Assembly: GCA_910586765.1 (NCBI GenBank)
Contig: CAJUJJ010000032.1
Span: 1 to 30,918 of the forward strand
Reading direction: 5' to 3'
From: an uncultured Clostridia bacterium
GTDB lineage: Bacteria; Bacillota; Clostridia; Lachnospirales; Anaerotignaceae
DNA length: 30,918 nt
The notes below the pieces were generated by a model, which was not told the DNA's origin, searched no databases, and was given only the letters and a program-made list of their open reading frames with translations. The position numbers and the translations under genes were made by a program. Every line of letters starts with the position of its first letter. Positions within the stretch are counted from its first letter, which is position 1. This document shows positions 15,341 to 23,305 of this stretch, one piece after another.

Positions 15341-15871
15341 TTATTCTACCACTATGCTATTCATTTTATTTGCAAAAGCCTGTATTTTATATTCTTCTAT
15401 GGTAGAAAAGTTTGTTTTTCCGTCTAGTTGTATCAATTCTCCCTTTTTATAGGCTTGATTTTTTGTCGCTACTTTCAACAGTTTTCTTTCCATAGCTGTC
15501 ATTTTATCATACTGAAAATATCCCCCTATTGACGCAATACAAGCAGAATGATTTACCAAATCTCTTGAAAAGCTATTTAAAGCATATCCCTTTATTTGAT
15601 TATAAATTTCTGTCATACAGCAAAAACAAATGCCGAAATGTCTTTGAAGCAATTCCATATGATATTTTTTACCAAACTTTTTTACATATTTCGGTACATC
15701 TCCTGCATAAACTGCACTAAATATAATGACTTTATGATATTGTGAAAAATCTATTTGTTTTACTTCTTTTAAATCCACAATATCAATTTCCCCTTCTAAC
15801 ATATCCGCTAAAACAGGTGCATACTGTTTTGTTGCACCATATTTTGAAGCATATCCCAACAATGTTTTCAA
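15341..15871 (-). CDS. Flavodoxin-domain protein (flavodoxin_5 type)
   Basis: A 176-residue cytoplasmic protein with a flavodoxin fold. The FMN phosphate-binding loop is at residues 5-14 (GYASKYGATK), the second flavin loop near residue 53 (FSAVYAGDVPKYV). It resembles HemG-like protoporphyrinogen-oxidase homologues that are common in anaerobes as general flavodoxins; a heme role is not supported by neighbours. The start is TTG 15871, eight bases after AAAGGAGG, with no competing ATG nearby. It follows the C_GCAxxG_C_C gene by 52 bp on the same strand. Together with that protein and the RseC-like protein it forms a small redox-themed group. Confidence 0.85.
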   Translation of the reverse strand: MKTLLGYASKYGATKQYAPVLADMLEGEIDIVDLKEVKQIDFSQYHKVIIFSAVYAGDVPKYVKKFGKKYHMELLQRHFGICFCCMTEIYNQIKGYALNSFSRDLVNHSACIASIGGYFQYDKMTAMERKLLKVATKNQAYKKGELIQLDGKTNFSTIEEYKIQAFANKMNSIVVE

Positions 15872-15923
15872 TGTTACTTCCTCCTTTGTTTAGACATAGA
15901 AATAGAGAAATCATTTCGATTTC

Positions 15924-16286
15924 TCATTTTTCTTGTTCAATCAAATTTTCAGTTATTTCTGCAATATCTGCAATAACTTCTGTACAATCTTGTCTTTGTG
16001 CAGAAATGGCACAGCAATTTAATGTTTCATATTTATCATGGAACAGCACAAACAACTGCATACGCAATAATTTTGCTTTTTCTTCTGAAAACAAAAGCCC
16101 AAACAACAGTACTGCTCCTACCAAAGCACAACAAATACTGCCTACGCCAAATCCACTACTTACTGCACAGCACCCTTGTTCTATTTCTTCTGGCAATGTT
16201 ACACCATATTTTTCTGCTCCTGCTTTCAATATCACAAAAGAACAATTATATCCTTTTTCATGATAATACAATGCCTTTTCTTTCAT
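15924..16286 (-). CDS. C_GCAxxG_C_C family (putative redox) protein
   Basis: A 120-residue protein of the C_GCAxxG_C_C family. GYNCSF near residue 12-17 holds the first cysteine, followed by the GCCAVSSGFGVG stretch and CC about 50-55. A C-terminal DCTEV matches the late cysteine of the family. A central hydrophobic stretch (about 38-65) is a predicted helix pair. The family is linked by its cysteine pattern to redox or metal binding, without a proven reaction. Start ATG 16286, seven bases after AGGAGG. That binding site is inside a 16-bp stem with sequence just beyond the rseC stop codon, so translation is probably controlled. It lies between rseC and the flavodoxin gene. Confidence 0.85.
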   Translation of the reverse strand: MKEKALYYHEKGYNCSFVILKAGAEKYGVTLPEEIEQGCCAVSSGFGVGSICCALVGAVLLFGLLFSEEKAKLLRMQLFVLFHDKYETLNCCAISAQRQDCTEVIADIAEITENLIEQEK

Positions 16287-16293
16287 AAAATTC

Positions 16294-16342
16294 CCTCCTG
16301 TATTTGTCCTTTATTCATCATATGGACAAATACCACAGGAGG
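16294..16342 (-). promoter_or_regulatory. Hairpin burying the ribosome binding site of the C_GCAxxG gene
   Basis: In the minus-strand RNA CCUCCUGU-GGU-AUUUGUCC (16324-16342) pairs with GGACAAAUACAGGAGG (16294-16309): 9 + 7 bp with a 3-nt bulge and a 14-nt loop. The 3' arm contains the AGGAGG that serves the gene starting at 16286. The 5' arm begins seven bases after the rseC stop codon. There is no clear T-tract, so a translation switch is likelier than a terminator. The ribosome leaving rseC, or a ligand or protein, might open it. Confidence 0.7.
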
Positions 16343-16349
16343 TTACACT

Positions 16350-16775
16350 TTATTTTTCTGTTGTTACTTTTGCTGCCACAGGACGTATTTTCTTTTTATC
16401 CCATGTACTTTCTTTGCTGCGTATCCACAAAAATGCCAGTGCAGTAAAAATCAGTCCTACACCAAACGACAACACTTCTCTATTGATTGGAATATATGGA
16501 TACAACACATAATATCCCAACACAATGCCTACCACAAGTGCTATCAAAGGGATACCATACATAATGAGCACTGCCTTCATAAAACTGTTATTACGCAGTT
16601 CCATAATCACCCAGTCGCCTATTTTAGCATTACATTCATTATCTGCTTCAATAATCATTTCTTCTTTTTTCATTCCAGCAAGACAAGCACGACATTGTCC
16701 ACAGGCTTCTGTCCTTGTCATCTGTATTACAGCCAAATGACCTTTTGTATTGATTACTAAACCTTTTTCTCCCAT
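16350..16775 (-). CDS. SoxR-reducing-system/RseC family membrane protein
   Basis: A 141-residue protein of the RseC/MucC family. Residues 1-70 form a cytoplasmic domain with a CGQCRAC cysteine cluster near residue 25-31, which can hold an iron-sulphur cluster or redox thiols. Two membrane helices follow (about 67-90 and 100-118), then a basic tail. In proteobacteria RseC acts on the SoxR-reducing Rnf-like system and sigma-E; in Clostridia it is often found with electron-transfer genes. Start ATG 16775 behind AGGAAGGCGG. It has an 85-bp gap to the upstream membrane gene, and is followed by the C_GCAxxG_C_C and flavodoxin genes, fitting a redox-associated operon. Confidence 0.85.
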   Translation of the reverse strand: MGEKGLVINTKGHLAVIQMTRTEACGQCRACLAGMKKEEMIIEADNECNAKIGDWVIMELRNNSFMKAVLIMYGIPLIALVVGIVLGYYVLYPYIPINREVLSFGVGLIFTALAFLWIRSKESTWDKKKIRPVAAKVTTEK

Positions 16776-16836
16776 TTTTTCCGCCTTCCTACCTTTCTAT
16801 CAAAAAAGCAATTTACACTGTATACTATTTTAACAT

Positions 16837-16861
16837 AAATCCTAGTAAAAGAAAAGGATTT
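16837..16861 (-). terminator. Weak hairpin after the small membrane gene
   Basis: AAATCCT and AGGATTT form a 7-bp stem that overlaps the stop codon of the gene ending at 16861, with only a short ATTTATG tail. Probably a partial terminator separating the pepD unit from rseC. Confidence 0.35.
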
Positions 16862-17394
16862 TATGCGTATAAAATGACAAGCAATACAGCAAATACTGCC
16901 AATGTTTCCAACCATATTTTACATATTGTTTTTTGTCTTTTTTTAATATTACGTGAAGTATACCACACCATTGCCAAACACAAAAACAATAACATACAAA
17001 TATTTTGTTTAAAAAATGGCAGATATGCTGTCAAACCAAATATACCAAACGAAATGCCAAAACAGCCCGCTGTAACATAGCTCTCCCAACCTGTCTGGAC
17101 AAACTGATATAGTAAAAAGCACCCTCCCAATAAAACAAGCACTGTTCCAAAAATATGCTTATTGATAAAAGGCAATGCCGTATGTGTCCCCCAAAAGAAA
17201 AACAGCACAAAACAACACCAAAATGCCCACCATTTCCTTTTTTTATAAAATAGAAGCAATAACGCCCCCTCCAATATTACAATGGAAATCATATCTCTTT
17301 GTATATATTCTGCATAGTGTAATAACACAGCAAAACCAATTAAAAAAAGCAGCATTACACATACTAAAAAATATTTATTTCTTTTTTTTATCAT
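16861..17394 (-). CDS. Membrane protein of unknown function
   Basis: I do not recognise a family. The 177-residue product has a short basic N-terminus (MIKKRNKYF) and about six hydrophobic segments in hairpin pairs (about 9-25, 31-47, 54-72, 78-98, 105-125, 128-145), ending in a basic loop and one more hydrophobic helix. This fits a small polytopic membrane protein. The start is ATG 17394, six bases after GTGGGG; an in-frame GTG at 17406 uses part of that site. The gene starts 17 bp after the AI-2E transporter stop codon, so the two are likely co-expressed. No charged catalytic motif is visible in the membrane. Confidence 0.75.
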   Translation of the reverse strand: MIKKRNKYFLVCVMLLFLIGFAVLLHYAEYIQRDMISIVILEGALLLLFYKKRKWWAFWCCFVLFFFWGTHTALPFINKHIFGTVLVLLGGCFLLYQFVQTGWESYVTAGCFGISFGIFGLTAYLPFFKQNICMLLFLCLAMVWYTSRNIKKRQKTICKIWLETLAVFAVLLVILYA

Positions 17395-17411
17395 ATTTTT
17401 CCCCACTTCTA

Positions 17412-18572
17412 TTACTCTATTTCTGAAATTTTATTCCTTTTCCATTCATAAAGTCTTATCATAAATATTTTTATCAATGCTCCTAATGGTACTGCTACTA
17501 CCATACCCAATATACCAAAAAGTCCCCCAAATACTGCCAAAGAAATAATGACAAATGCTGGGTGTAGTTCAACGCTTTTTCCTACTACTTTTGGTACTAT
17601 CAATATACTATCTACTTGCTGAAGTACCAACACAATGATAATTGCATACAATGCCCTAATAGGTTCGCCGCTCAAAAGTCCCATAGCTACAGAAAGCAAA
17701 AAAGCAATTACTGCTCCTACATATGGTATTAAATTAGAAAATCCTGATATGATGCCTATCATAACAGCATAAGGTATTTTTGCTATAAAAAAACTTACAC
17801 TTATCAATATCGCCATAATAAAAGCATCTGTCACTTGTCCTGTAATGTAATTGGAAAATGTACTTGTTACCAAACGGGAAAACTCTTTTATTGCATTTGC
17901 TGCTCTTTTATGAAAAAACACTTCTACTATATTTTTACAGTAATACAATATTTTGTTTTTTTCTATCAATATATAAAATGCGATTGTCAGACCTAGCACA
18001 ATATTGATTGCCCAGCCTCCTGCTTTCGAAATAGAATTTGCCACACTCATAATACTTGCTTGAAGCAATTCTGATATATCTGTTGTCCAGCCTGCTAATA
18101 TCCCTTCTACATTTTGGAACATACCATATTCTGCTAATTTCACGCTTATCAATACAAATACATCACTAAAGTCTTGTATATACGCATTTATTTTATCTGC
18201 CAATGCTGTAACATCTGTTGTTCCAATTTTTATAACAACATACTGTACAATACCATAAAACAGTAACAACCAAAGCACATAAACCGTTGCTGTTCCTTTT
18301 TTTCTTGTAGGAAATTTTTGTTGTTTTTTATTTGGAATATATTTTTCCCATTTTTTTTGAAAAAAACTTACTGCAGGATTCATCAAAAAAGAAAACAACA
18401 GTGCTATAATGACAGGTGCAAATACTGAAATTGTTTTTGCTGTCACTGAAACTATAAACTGTTTTATATCTCCTAAATTTCCTACAGCATATGCTAACAA
18501 ATAAATGAGCAATACTGTAAATGTAACATGAAATGATATTTTTAAATATTGTTTATCCCAAGGTAATTTCAT
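17412..18572 (-). CDS. AI-2E family transporter
   Basis: A 386-residue membrane protein of the AI-2E/PerM family with about eight helices. The N-terminal pair (about 12-30, 42-65), a cytoplasmic/helical middle, and the conserved C-terminal block (GIISGFSNLIPYVGAVIAF then VVGKSVELHPAFVI and GGLFGILGMVVAVPLGAL) are all present. Members export varied small molecules; the name reflects one E. coli member, and here the substrate is unknown. Start ATG 18572, behind AAAGGG. It follows pepD by 18 bp and is followed after 17 bp by the small membrane gene, indicating one operon. Confidence 0.93.
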   Translation of the reverse strand: MKLPWDKQYLKISFHVTFTVLLIYLLAYAVGNLGDIKQFIVSVTAKTISVFAPVIIALLFSFLMNPAVSFFQKKWEKYIPNKKQQKFPTRKKGTATVYVLWLLLFYGIVQYVVIKIGTTDVTALADKINAYIQDFSDVFVLISVKLAEYGMFQNVEGILAGWTTDISELLQASIMSVANSISKAGGWAINIVLGLTIAFYILIEKNKILYYCKNIVEVFFHKRAANAIKEFSRLVTSTFSNYITGQVTDAFIMAILISVSFFIAKIPYAVMIGIISGFSNLIPYVGAVIAFLLSVAMGLLSGEPIRALYAIIIVLVLQQVDSILIVPKVVGKSVELHPAFVIISLAVFGGLFGILGMVVAVPLGALIKIFMIRLYEWKRNKISEIE

Positions 18573-18590
18573 ACATTTTCCCTTTCTTAT

Positions 18591-20051
18591 TTACATTTTA
18601 TAACCTAGTACAGCTAACAAAAATTCCCATACTCTTTTTACAGAAGCAATATCTACTGTCTCATCTGGAGAATGTGCCCCGCTAATATCTGGGCCAAATG
18701 AAATCATATCCATTTCTTCTCCCATTCTTTTGCTAAATATACCACATTCCAATCCTGCATGAATGGCTTTGATTTCTGCTTGTTTTCCATACATAGCATG
18801 GTAAATTTGTTTACATATTCTTTCTATATCAGAATTTCTTTTAATAGGCCACTCCGGATATTCTCCTTTTACATTGATTTCTGCTTCTGTTAATTTCGCA
18901 ATCATTTTTATTTTTTGAAGTATTAATTCTTTTCTACTTTCCACAGAACTTCTCAAAGCATTACAAAATACAACATATTCTTCTTCTGTTTTCACTGCAC
19001 CAATATTACTAGAACTTTCTACCAAATTATTATGGTACAAATCCATTGTTTCTACACCATAAGGCAGCAAAAGCAATATGGCAATTAGTTTTTCTGTTGT
19101 TTGTTTAGAAAAGCACTGTCCGACATTTTCTTTCATAGGCAACAAAGAAAATACAATATTTTCTTCTACTCCTTGATATTCTTTTGCACAAATTTCATTA
19201 AAATAATTGATATTTTCTTTTATTTGTTCTACTTGCTGCTGTTTTAACAAAAGCACTGCTTCGGCTTCTCTTGTAATGGCGTTGTCTTTTTCTCCTCCCA
19301 TAACACTAGCTACACTAATATCATATACGTTAAAAATTTCAAAAAGTATTCTTCCTATCAATTTATTTGCATTTGCTCTCTGCAAATGAATATCTGAACC
19401 AGAGTGTCCTCCTTTTAATCCTGTGATTTTTAACAAATATGGCACGCTATTTTGTGGAGTATCCTCCCATACAATAGGCAGTAAAACATCTGTTTTATTT
19501 CCTCCACAACAGCCTATTACAAATTCTCCTTCTTCTTCTGAATCTAAATTGATAAATATTTTTCCCTCTAATTCACTGACATCAAATGCTTTTGCACCGC
19601 CCATACCAATTTCTTCTTCTGTTGTAAAAACAGCTTCCAATGCAGGGTGGTCAATATCCTGTGCATCTAACACAGCTAATACATAAGCTACTCCAATGCC
19701 ATTATCAGCTCCTAATGTTGTATCTTTTGCTTTTATTTTTCCCTGCTCTATACTGAGTTTTAAGCCATCTGTTTCAAAATTATGTGAAACATTACCATTT
19801 TTTTCACACACCATATCAATATGAGATTGCAGTATTATTGTTGGCTGTGCTTCATATCCCTTTGTTGCTGCCTTTTTTATCAGTACATTATTTGCCTCAT
19901 CTTGTTTACAATAAAGTCCTCTTTTTTCTGCAAAATGTACAATATAATCACTGATTTTCTTTTCATTTTTGCTTCCATGAGGAATATTACAAATCTCCTC
20001 AAAAAATTGAAATACTGATTTTGGTTCTAACTGTTCTAACAATATTTTCAC
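18591..20051 (-). CDS. pepD: Aminoacyl-histidine dipeptidase (M20 family)
   Basis: A 486-residue cytoplasmic zinc dipeptidase (PepD, carnosinase-like) that cleaves Xaa-His and other dipeptides. Metal ligands and catalytic residues sit in family motifs: QSHIDMVCEK (about 80), TLGADNGIG (about 118), TEEEIGMGG (about 147) and NLDSEEEGE (about 173). The last metal-binding histidine is in GAHSPDETVD near residue 462. A lid/dimerisation domain lies in between (about 210-390). Length is standard. Start ATG 20051 behind GGAAGGTG. It is first in an operon with the AI-2E transporter and the small membrane protein, perhaps for peptide use plus export. Confidence 0.95.
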   Translation of the reverse strand: MKILLEQLEPKSVFQFFEEICNIPHGSKNEKKISDYIVHFAEKRGLYCKQDEANNVLIKKAATKGYEAQPTIILQSHIDMVCEKNGNVSHNFETDGLKLSIEQGKIKAKDTTLGADNGIGVAYVLAVLDAQDIDHPALEAVFTTEEEIGMGGAKAFDVSELEGKIFINLDSEEEGEFVIGCCGGNKTDVLLPIVWEDTPQNSVPYLLKITGLKGGHSGSDIHLQRANANKLIGRILFEIFNVYDISVASVMGGEKDNAITREAEAVLLLKQQQVEQIKENINYFNEICAKEYQGVEENIVFSLLPMKENVGQCFSKQTTEKLIAILLLLPYGVETMDLYHNNLVESSSNIGAVKTEEEYVVFCNALRSSVESRKELILQKIKMIAKLTEAEINVKGEYPEWPIKRNSDIERICKQIYHAMYGKQAEIKAIHAGLECGIFSKRMGEEMDMISFGPDISGAHSPDETVDIASVKRVWEFLLAVLGYKM

Positions 20052-20084
20052 CTTCCTACTTTTTTTAGTATAACCTTTTCCATT

Positions 20085-20113
20085 TTATCACATACCTATC
20101 TATTTTACTGCAA
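20085..20113 (-). promoter_or_regulatory. Possible promoter of pepD
   Basis: On the minus strand TTGCAG (20108-20113) and TGATAA (20085-20090) with a 17-bp spacer; the match to the -10 consensus is modest. No other gene is seen in 20052-20362, which holds AT-rich sequence and one terminator. Confidence 0.4.
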
Positions 20114-20219
20114 CTATTTTAATAAAAATCAATTTATTCATTTATTTTTTCATAAAATTATAAATTAAATTTATCAATATATATTTTCATTTTATTATCA
20201 CAATTATTATTAATATTGC

Positions 20220-20253
20220 AAAAGCTCCTACGGACTTTTTCATAGGAGCTTTT
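20220..20253 (-). terminator. Terminator between the transglutaminase/Sel1 gene and pepD
   Basis: AGCTCCTA (20223-20230) pairs with TAGGAGCT (20243-20250), extended by AAA/TTT flanks, around a 12-nt loop. The T-tract is stronger on the plus side (7 T) than on the minus side (4 T); it probably ends the gene at 20363. Confidence 0.65.
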
Positions 20254-20362
20254 TTTATTTATTGTACTTAATATAGTACAATACTTATTTTTTCTAAATA
20301 TTAAATTGACCACATACATTTTCTATTACACTATTTTGTTTTACCAAAAGTGATTTCATATT

Positions 20363-21592
20363 TTAAAAATATTCTTTTAAAATATGATTTGCTGTATCAT
20401 TACCTTGTACTGCTGCCTTCTGATACCAACTTTTCGCAATTTCTAAATTTTTATTTACTTCCCCTAAACCTAATCTATAAAAGTTCCCTATTTGTACTTG
20501 AGAAATAGAAAAGCCTTTTTCTGCCGCCTTCATATACCATTCAAAAGCCTTTTTCTCATCTTTTTGAACACCAATTCCATTTTTATAACAATAAGCTAAA
20601 TTATTCTGTGCAACAGTATGTCCTAAAACTGCTGCTTTATAATACCATTGAAATCTATTTTGTTCATTTTGTTCTACACCATATGTGCCTTTTTCATATA
20701 TTTTTGCTAGCTCAAACATAGCATAAATATTATTTTTTTCTGCTAATTGTTCCATAATATCTATATGAACGCTTTTTGCATTAAAATTGTGTTGTTTATT
20801 TTCATATTCATTATAAAAAGCAATATATTCATTTATACTAAGCGTTTTTTCAGAAAGTTCATCTAATTGATGTGTTTTTTGTGGTAATTCATTTTGATTT
20901 AACATAAAATAAGAATAAATACTTAATATATTGACAGTATTTTTTATTCTATTTTCACTGCTTACATCAATAAATCTCCAGGCTTTATCATAATAAACAA
21001 CATTCCATGTATGATTTTTTATATGAGAATTTATTGTAAAACACGGTATTGCTGCATCTTGACACATCATTTTAAATGCAGCTGCATAGCCAGAACAAAC
21101 TGCCTTTTTCTTTGTAAAAACACCATCTGCACAATAGGCATAAATATTTTCATCATTGATTGTTTTTGAAGTTTGTGCCATTTTTGTGTCAAATTCTGTA
21201 GAAAATACAATATAATCATGTATTGCTATTATTTTCTCCAGTTCTGTCATATCTTCATTCAATATTGTTTGATTAATTTCATGGGCAACTTTTACAGAAT
21301 GTTCATGATTTTGATTTGTACGCATTTTTAACCATATTTCTTGATTTTTTATATTAGATGCTACATCTAACCTTTCTGGTATTACACTATAAACATATCT
21401 ATAAACACGATATAGACTTATTTTATCCAATTCTACTTTTATTTTTAATTCTGGTGTACCATTTTTATAATTTTCAATTAATTGCCTTGCTAATTTTCTT
21501 TCTAATTCGTGGTTGACTTCTATTTCTTGAGCAAATGCACATAAATGCAACTGTAATACAAATATGCAAAACAACAACAAAAGTTTTTTCAC
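20363..21592 (-). CDS. Secreted transglutaminase-like protein with Sel1 repeats
   Basis: A 409-residue protein with a signal peptide (about 1-21, cleavage likely after CAFA). Next comes a helical region, then a transglutaminase-core domain (about 105-225). Its catalytic triad is recognisable: Cys166 in KKKAVCSGYAAAF, His194 in KNHTWNVV and Asp209 in WRFIDVSS. Residues 289-398 form three Sel1-like repeats of about 36 residues (A-x-FELAKIYEKGTYGV, AQNNLAYCYKNGIGV, SQVQIGNFYRLGLGE), a helical protein-binding array. Bacterial members of this core often are peptidases or protein cross-linkers outside the cell. The start is GTG 21592 behind GGAGG. It begins only 30 bp after the gdhA terminator; no clear promoter fits, so low or read-through expression is possible. 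Confidence 0.87.
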   Translation of the reverse strand: MKKLLLLFCIFVLQLHLCAFAQEIEVNHELERKLARQLIENYKNGTPELKIKVELDKISLYRVYRYVYSVIPERLDVASNIKNQEIWLKMRTNQNHEHSVKVAHEINQTILNEDMTELEKIIAIHDYIVFSTEFDTKMAQTSKTINDENIYAYCADGVFTKKKAVCSGYAAAFKMMCQDAAIPCFTINSHIKNHTWNVVYYDKAWRFIDVSSENRIKNTVNILSIYSYFMLNQNELPQKTHQLDELSEKTLSINEYIAFYNEYENKQHNFNAKSVHIDIMEQLAEKNNIYAMFELAKIYEKGTYGVEQNEQNRFQWYYKAAVLGHTVAQNNLAYCYKNGIGVQKDEKKAFEWYMKAAEKGFSISQVQIGNFYRLGLGEVNKNLEIAKSWYQKAAVQGNDTANHILKEYF

Positions 21593-21621
21593 AAAATCCT
21601 CCTCATATCTATATTATTTAC

Positions 21622-21657
21622 AAAAACCCCTATGGATTTCTCCATAGGGGTTTTTTT
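21622..21657 (-). terminator. Strong terminator of gdhA
   Basis: A perfect 15-bp stem (21622-21636 with 21641-21655, AAAAACCCCTATGGA). In the minus-strand RNA the loop is GAAA, a stable tetraloop, and a T-run follows. It also has a T-run on the plus side. Confidence 0.93.
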
Positions 21658-21696
21658 GAAGTCTGTGAACGCTGTACTTCCTTTTTGAATAATAAA

Positions 21697-23046
21697 TTAT
21701 ACTAATCCTTGAGCCATCATAGCAGCTGCAACTTTTTTGAAACCTGCAATGTTAGCACCTGCAACTAAGTCATAGCCTAAGCCATATTCTTCAGCTGCTT
21801 CTGCGGATACTTTGTGGATATTTTTCATAATGCCTTTTAATTTTTCGTCAACTTCTTCAGCTTCCCAGCTATATCTCATAGAGTTTTGGCACATTTCAAG
21901 TGCGGAAACTGCAACACCACCAGCATTAACTGCTTTAGAAGGTGCAACGATTACGCCAGGTTGTTTTTGTGCATATTCAAGAGCTTCATTTGTTGTAGGC
22001 ATATTAGCAACTTCAATATAATATTTTGTACCATTGCCAAGGATTTTTTTGATTTCTTCCATAGTAATTTCGTTTTGTGTTGCACAAGGCATAGCAATGT
22101 CAACTTTTTCGCCCCAAGGTTTTGTTTTTGCAACAAATTTGCAACCAAATTTATCAGCATAATCTTGTGCTCTGTCACGTCCGGAAGTTCTCATTTCTAC
22201 CAAATAGTCAATTTTTTCTTTTGTTACAACACCATCTGGGTCATAAACATATCCGTCTGGGCCAGAAATTGTAACAACTTTACCACCTAATTCAGCAACT
22301 TTTTGGCAAACACCCCAAGCAACGTTACCAAATCCAGAAATAGCAACTGTTTTGCCTTCGAATGTATCGCCTTCATGTTTTAATACTTCATTTACATAGT
22401 ATGTTGCACCAAATCCTGTAGCTTCTGGTCTAATTAAAGAACCACCAAATTCAAAGTTTTTACCTGTTAATACGCCATTTTCCCAGCAGCCTTTAATTCT
22501 CTTATATTGTCCATACAAATAGCCAATTTCTCTACCGCCAACACCGATGTCACCAGCAGGAACGTCTACGTCTGGTCCAATATGTCTGTAAAGTTCTGTC
22601 ATGAATGCTTGGCAGAATCTCATAATTTCTGCGTCGCTCTTTCCACGTGGGTCAAAGTCAGAACCACCTTTACCACCACCGATAGGCAAACCTGTTAAGC
22701 TGTTTTTGAAAATTTGTTCAAAGCCAAGGAATTTAACAATACCTATGTATACAGATGGGTGGAAACGAAGACCACCTTTGTAAGGTCCTATTGCACTACT
22801 AAATTGTACTCTAAATCCACGGTTTACATTTACTTTACCAGCATCATCTACCCATGTTACTCTGAAGGAAACTGCTCTTTCTGGTTCAACTAATCTTTCT
22901 AACAAACCAGCAGCTTCATACTCTGGGTGTTTTTCGATTACTTGTTCCAAAGATTTAAAAACTTCTTCTACTGTCTGAATAAATTCAGGTTCTCCATTAT
23001 TTCTTTTTTTCACTTGTTCAATAACTCTTTCCATATAAGCGTTCAT
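21697..23046 (-). CDS. gdhA: NADP-type glutamate dehydrogenase
   Basis: A 449-residue hexameric-type glutamate dehydrogenase that interconverts 2-oxoglutarate plus ammonium and glutamate. The substrate-binding block KGGLRFHPSV (about 90) and the active-site lysine loop GLPIGGGKGGSDFDP (about 122-136), then PAGDIGVGGREIGY, are present. The coenzyme domain has ISGFGNVAWGV (about 236). Length and motifs fit the Clostridium symbiosum/NADP group; coenzyme choice is not certain from motifs alone. Start ATG 23046, 11 bases after AGGAGG, a slightly long spacing. It is a single gene with an unusually long, structured 5' leader. A catabolic or assimilative role cannot be decided from the sequence. Confidence 0.96.
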   Translation of the reverse strand: MNAYMERVIEQVKKRNNGEPEFIQTVEEVFKSLEQVIEKHPEYEAAGLLERLVEPERAVSFRVTWVDDAGKVNVNRGFRVQFSSAIGPYKGGLRFHPSVYIGIVKFLGFEQIFKNSLTGLPIGGGKGGSDFDPRGKSDAEIMRFCQAFMTELYRHIGPDVDVPAGDIGVGGREIGYLYGQYKRIKGCWENGVLTGKNFEFGGSLIRPEATGFGATYYVNEVLKHEGDTFEGKTVAISGFGNVAWGVCQKVAELGGKVVTISGPDGYVYDPDGVVTKEKIDYLVEMRTSGRDRAQDYADKFGCKFVAKTKPWGEKVDIAMPCATQNEITMEEIKKILGNGTKYYIEVANMPTTNEALEYAQKQPGVIVAPSKAVNAGGVAVSALEMCQNSMRYSWEAEEVDEKLKGIMKNIHKVSAEAAEEYGLGYDLVAGANIAGFKKVAAAMMAQGLV

Positions 23047-23292
23047 GTAATATCTGACCTCCTAAGTCTAAATGAATGTTAAAAAATTTGGGGTTAATGT
23101 TTTAACGAACTGCCACCTTCAAACAAAAGGGGCTTCCTGTTTTCACAGGCATAAATTCGGACGGTTCTTTCGTCCTATTTTTTTCCAAAAAGGAAGTTTT
23201 TTCCGCCGTTCCTTCAGGCAAATGATGAACAGAAAATATCATAGCTAATTACTGCATTGTTGTGCATAGCATACGATTTCCTGTTTTCTGTT
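23047..23292 (-). promoter_or_regulatory. Structured 5' leader of gdhA (unidentified RNA element)
   Basis: About 245 nt of leader with clearly higher G+C than the flanks (mostly 23100-23220). In the minus-strand RNA the first bases form a stem AACAGAAAA/UUUUCUGUU (23284-23292 with 23228-23236). A six-nt loop (CAGGAA) and a second stem with one bulge (23267-23277 with 23238-23247) follow. Downstream there are GGACG-CGUCC (23159-23175) and CCUGU-GAAA-ACAGG (23136-23149) hairpins. No T-box, glycine, TPP or FMN signature was recognised. It could be a riboswitch, a protein-binding leader, or an independent small RNA read through into gdhA. Confidence 0.5.
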
Positions 23293-23296
23293 TTTT

Positions 23297-23305
23297 ATTA
23301 TATCA
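23297..23305 (-). promoter_or_regulatory. Extended -10 promoter of gdhA
   Basis: TG-A-TATAAT on the minus strand, the same extended -10 as in front of pepF. The -35 is weak. Transcription would start near 23290, at the first stem of the leader. Confidence 0.6.

Noticed and set aside
15341..15871. HemG protoporphyrinogen oxidase
   Set aside because: The flavodoxin fold fits, but no heme genes are near and many anaerobes use this subfamily as general flavodoxins.
21886..22290. Plus-strand 134-codon frame
   Set aside because: It is antisense to the highly conserved gdhA and shows no protein-like pattern or binding site.
23047..23292. T-box leader for gdhA
   Set aside because: A GGUGGCAG stretch recalls the T-box sequence, but the conserved ACCGCG part, an antiterminator/terminator pair and a tRNA-linked gene are missing.
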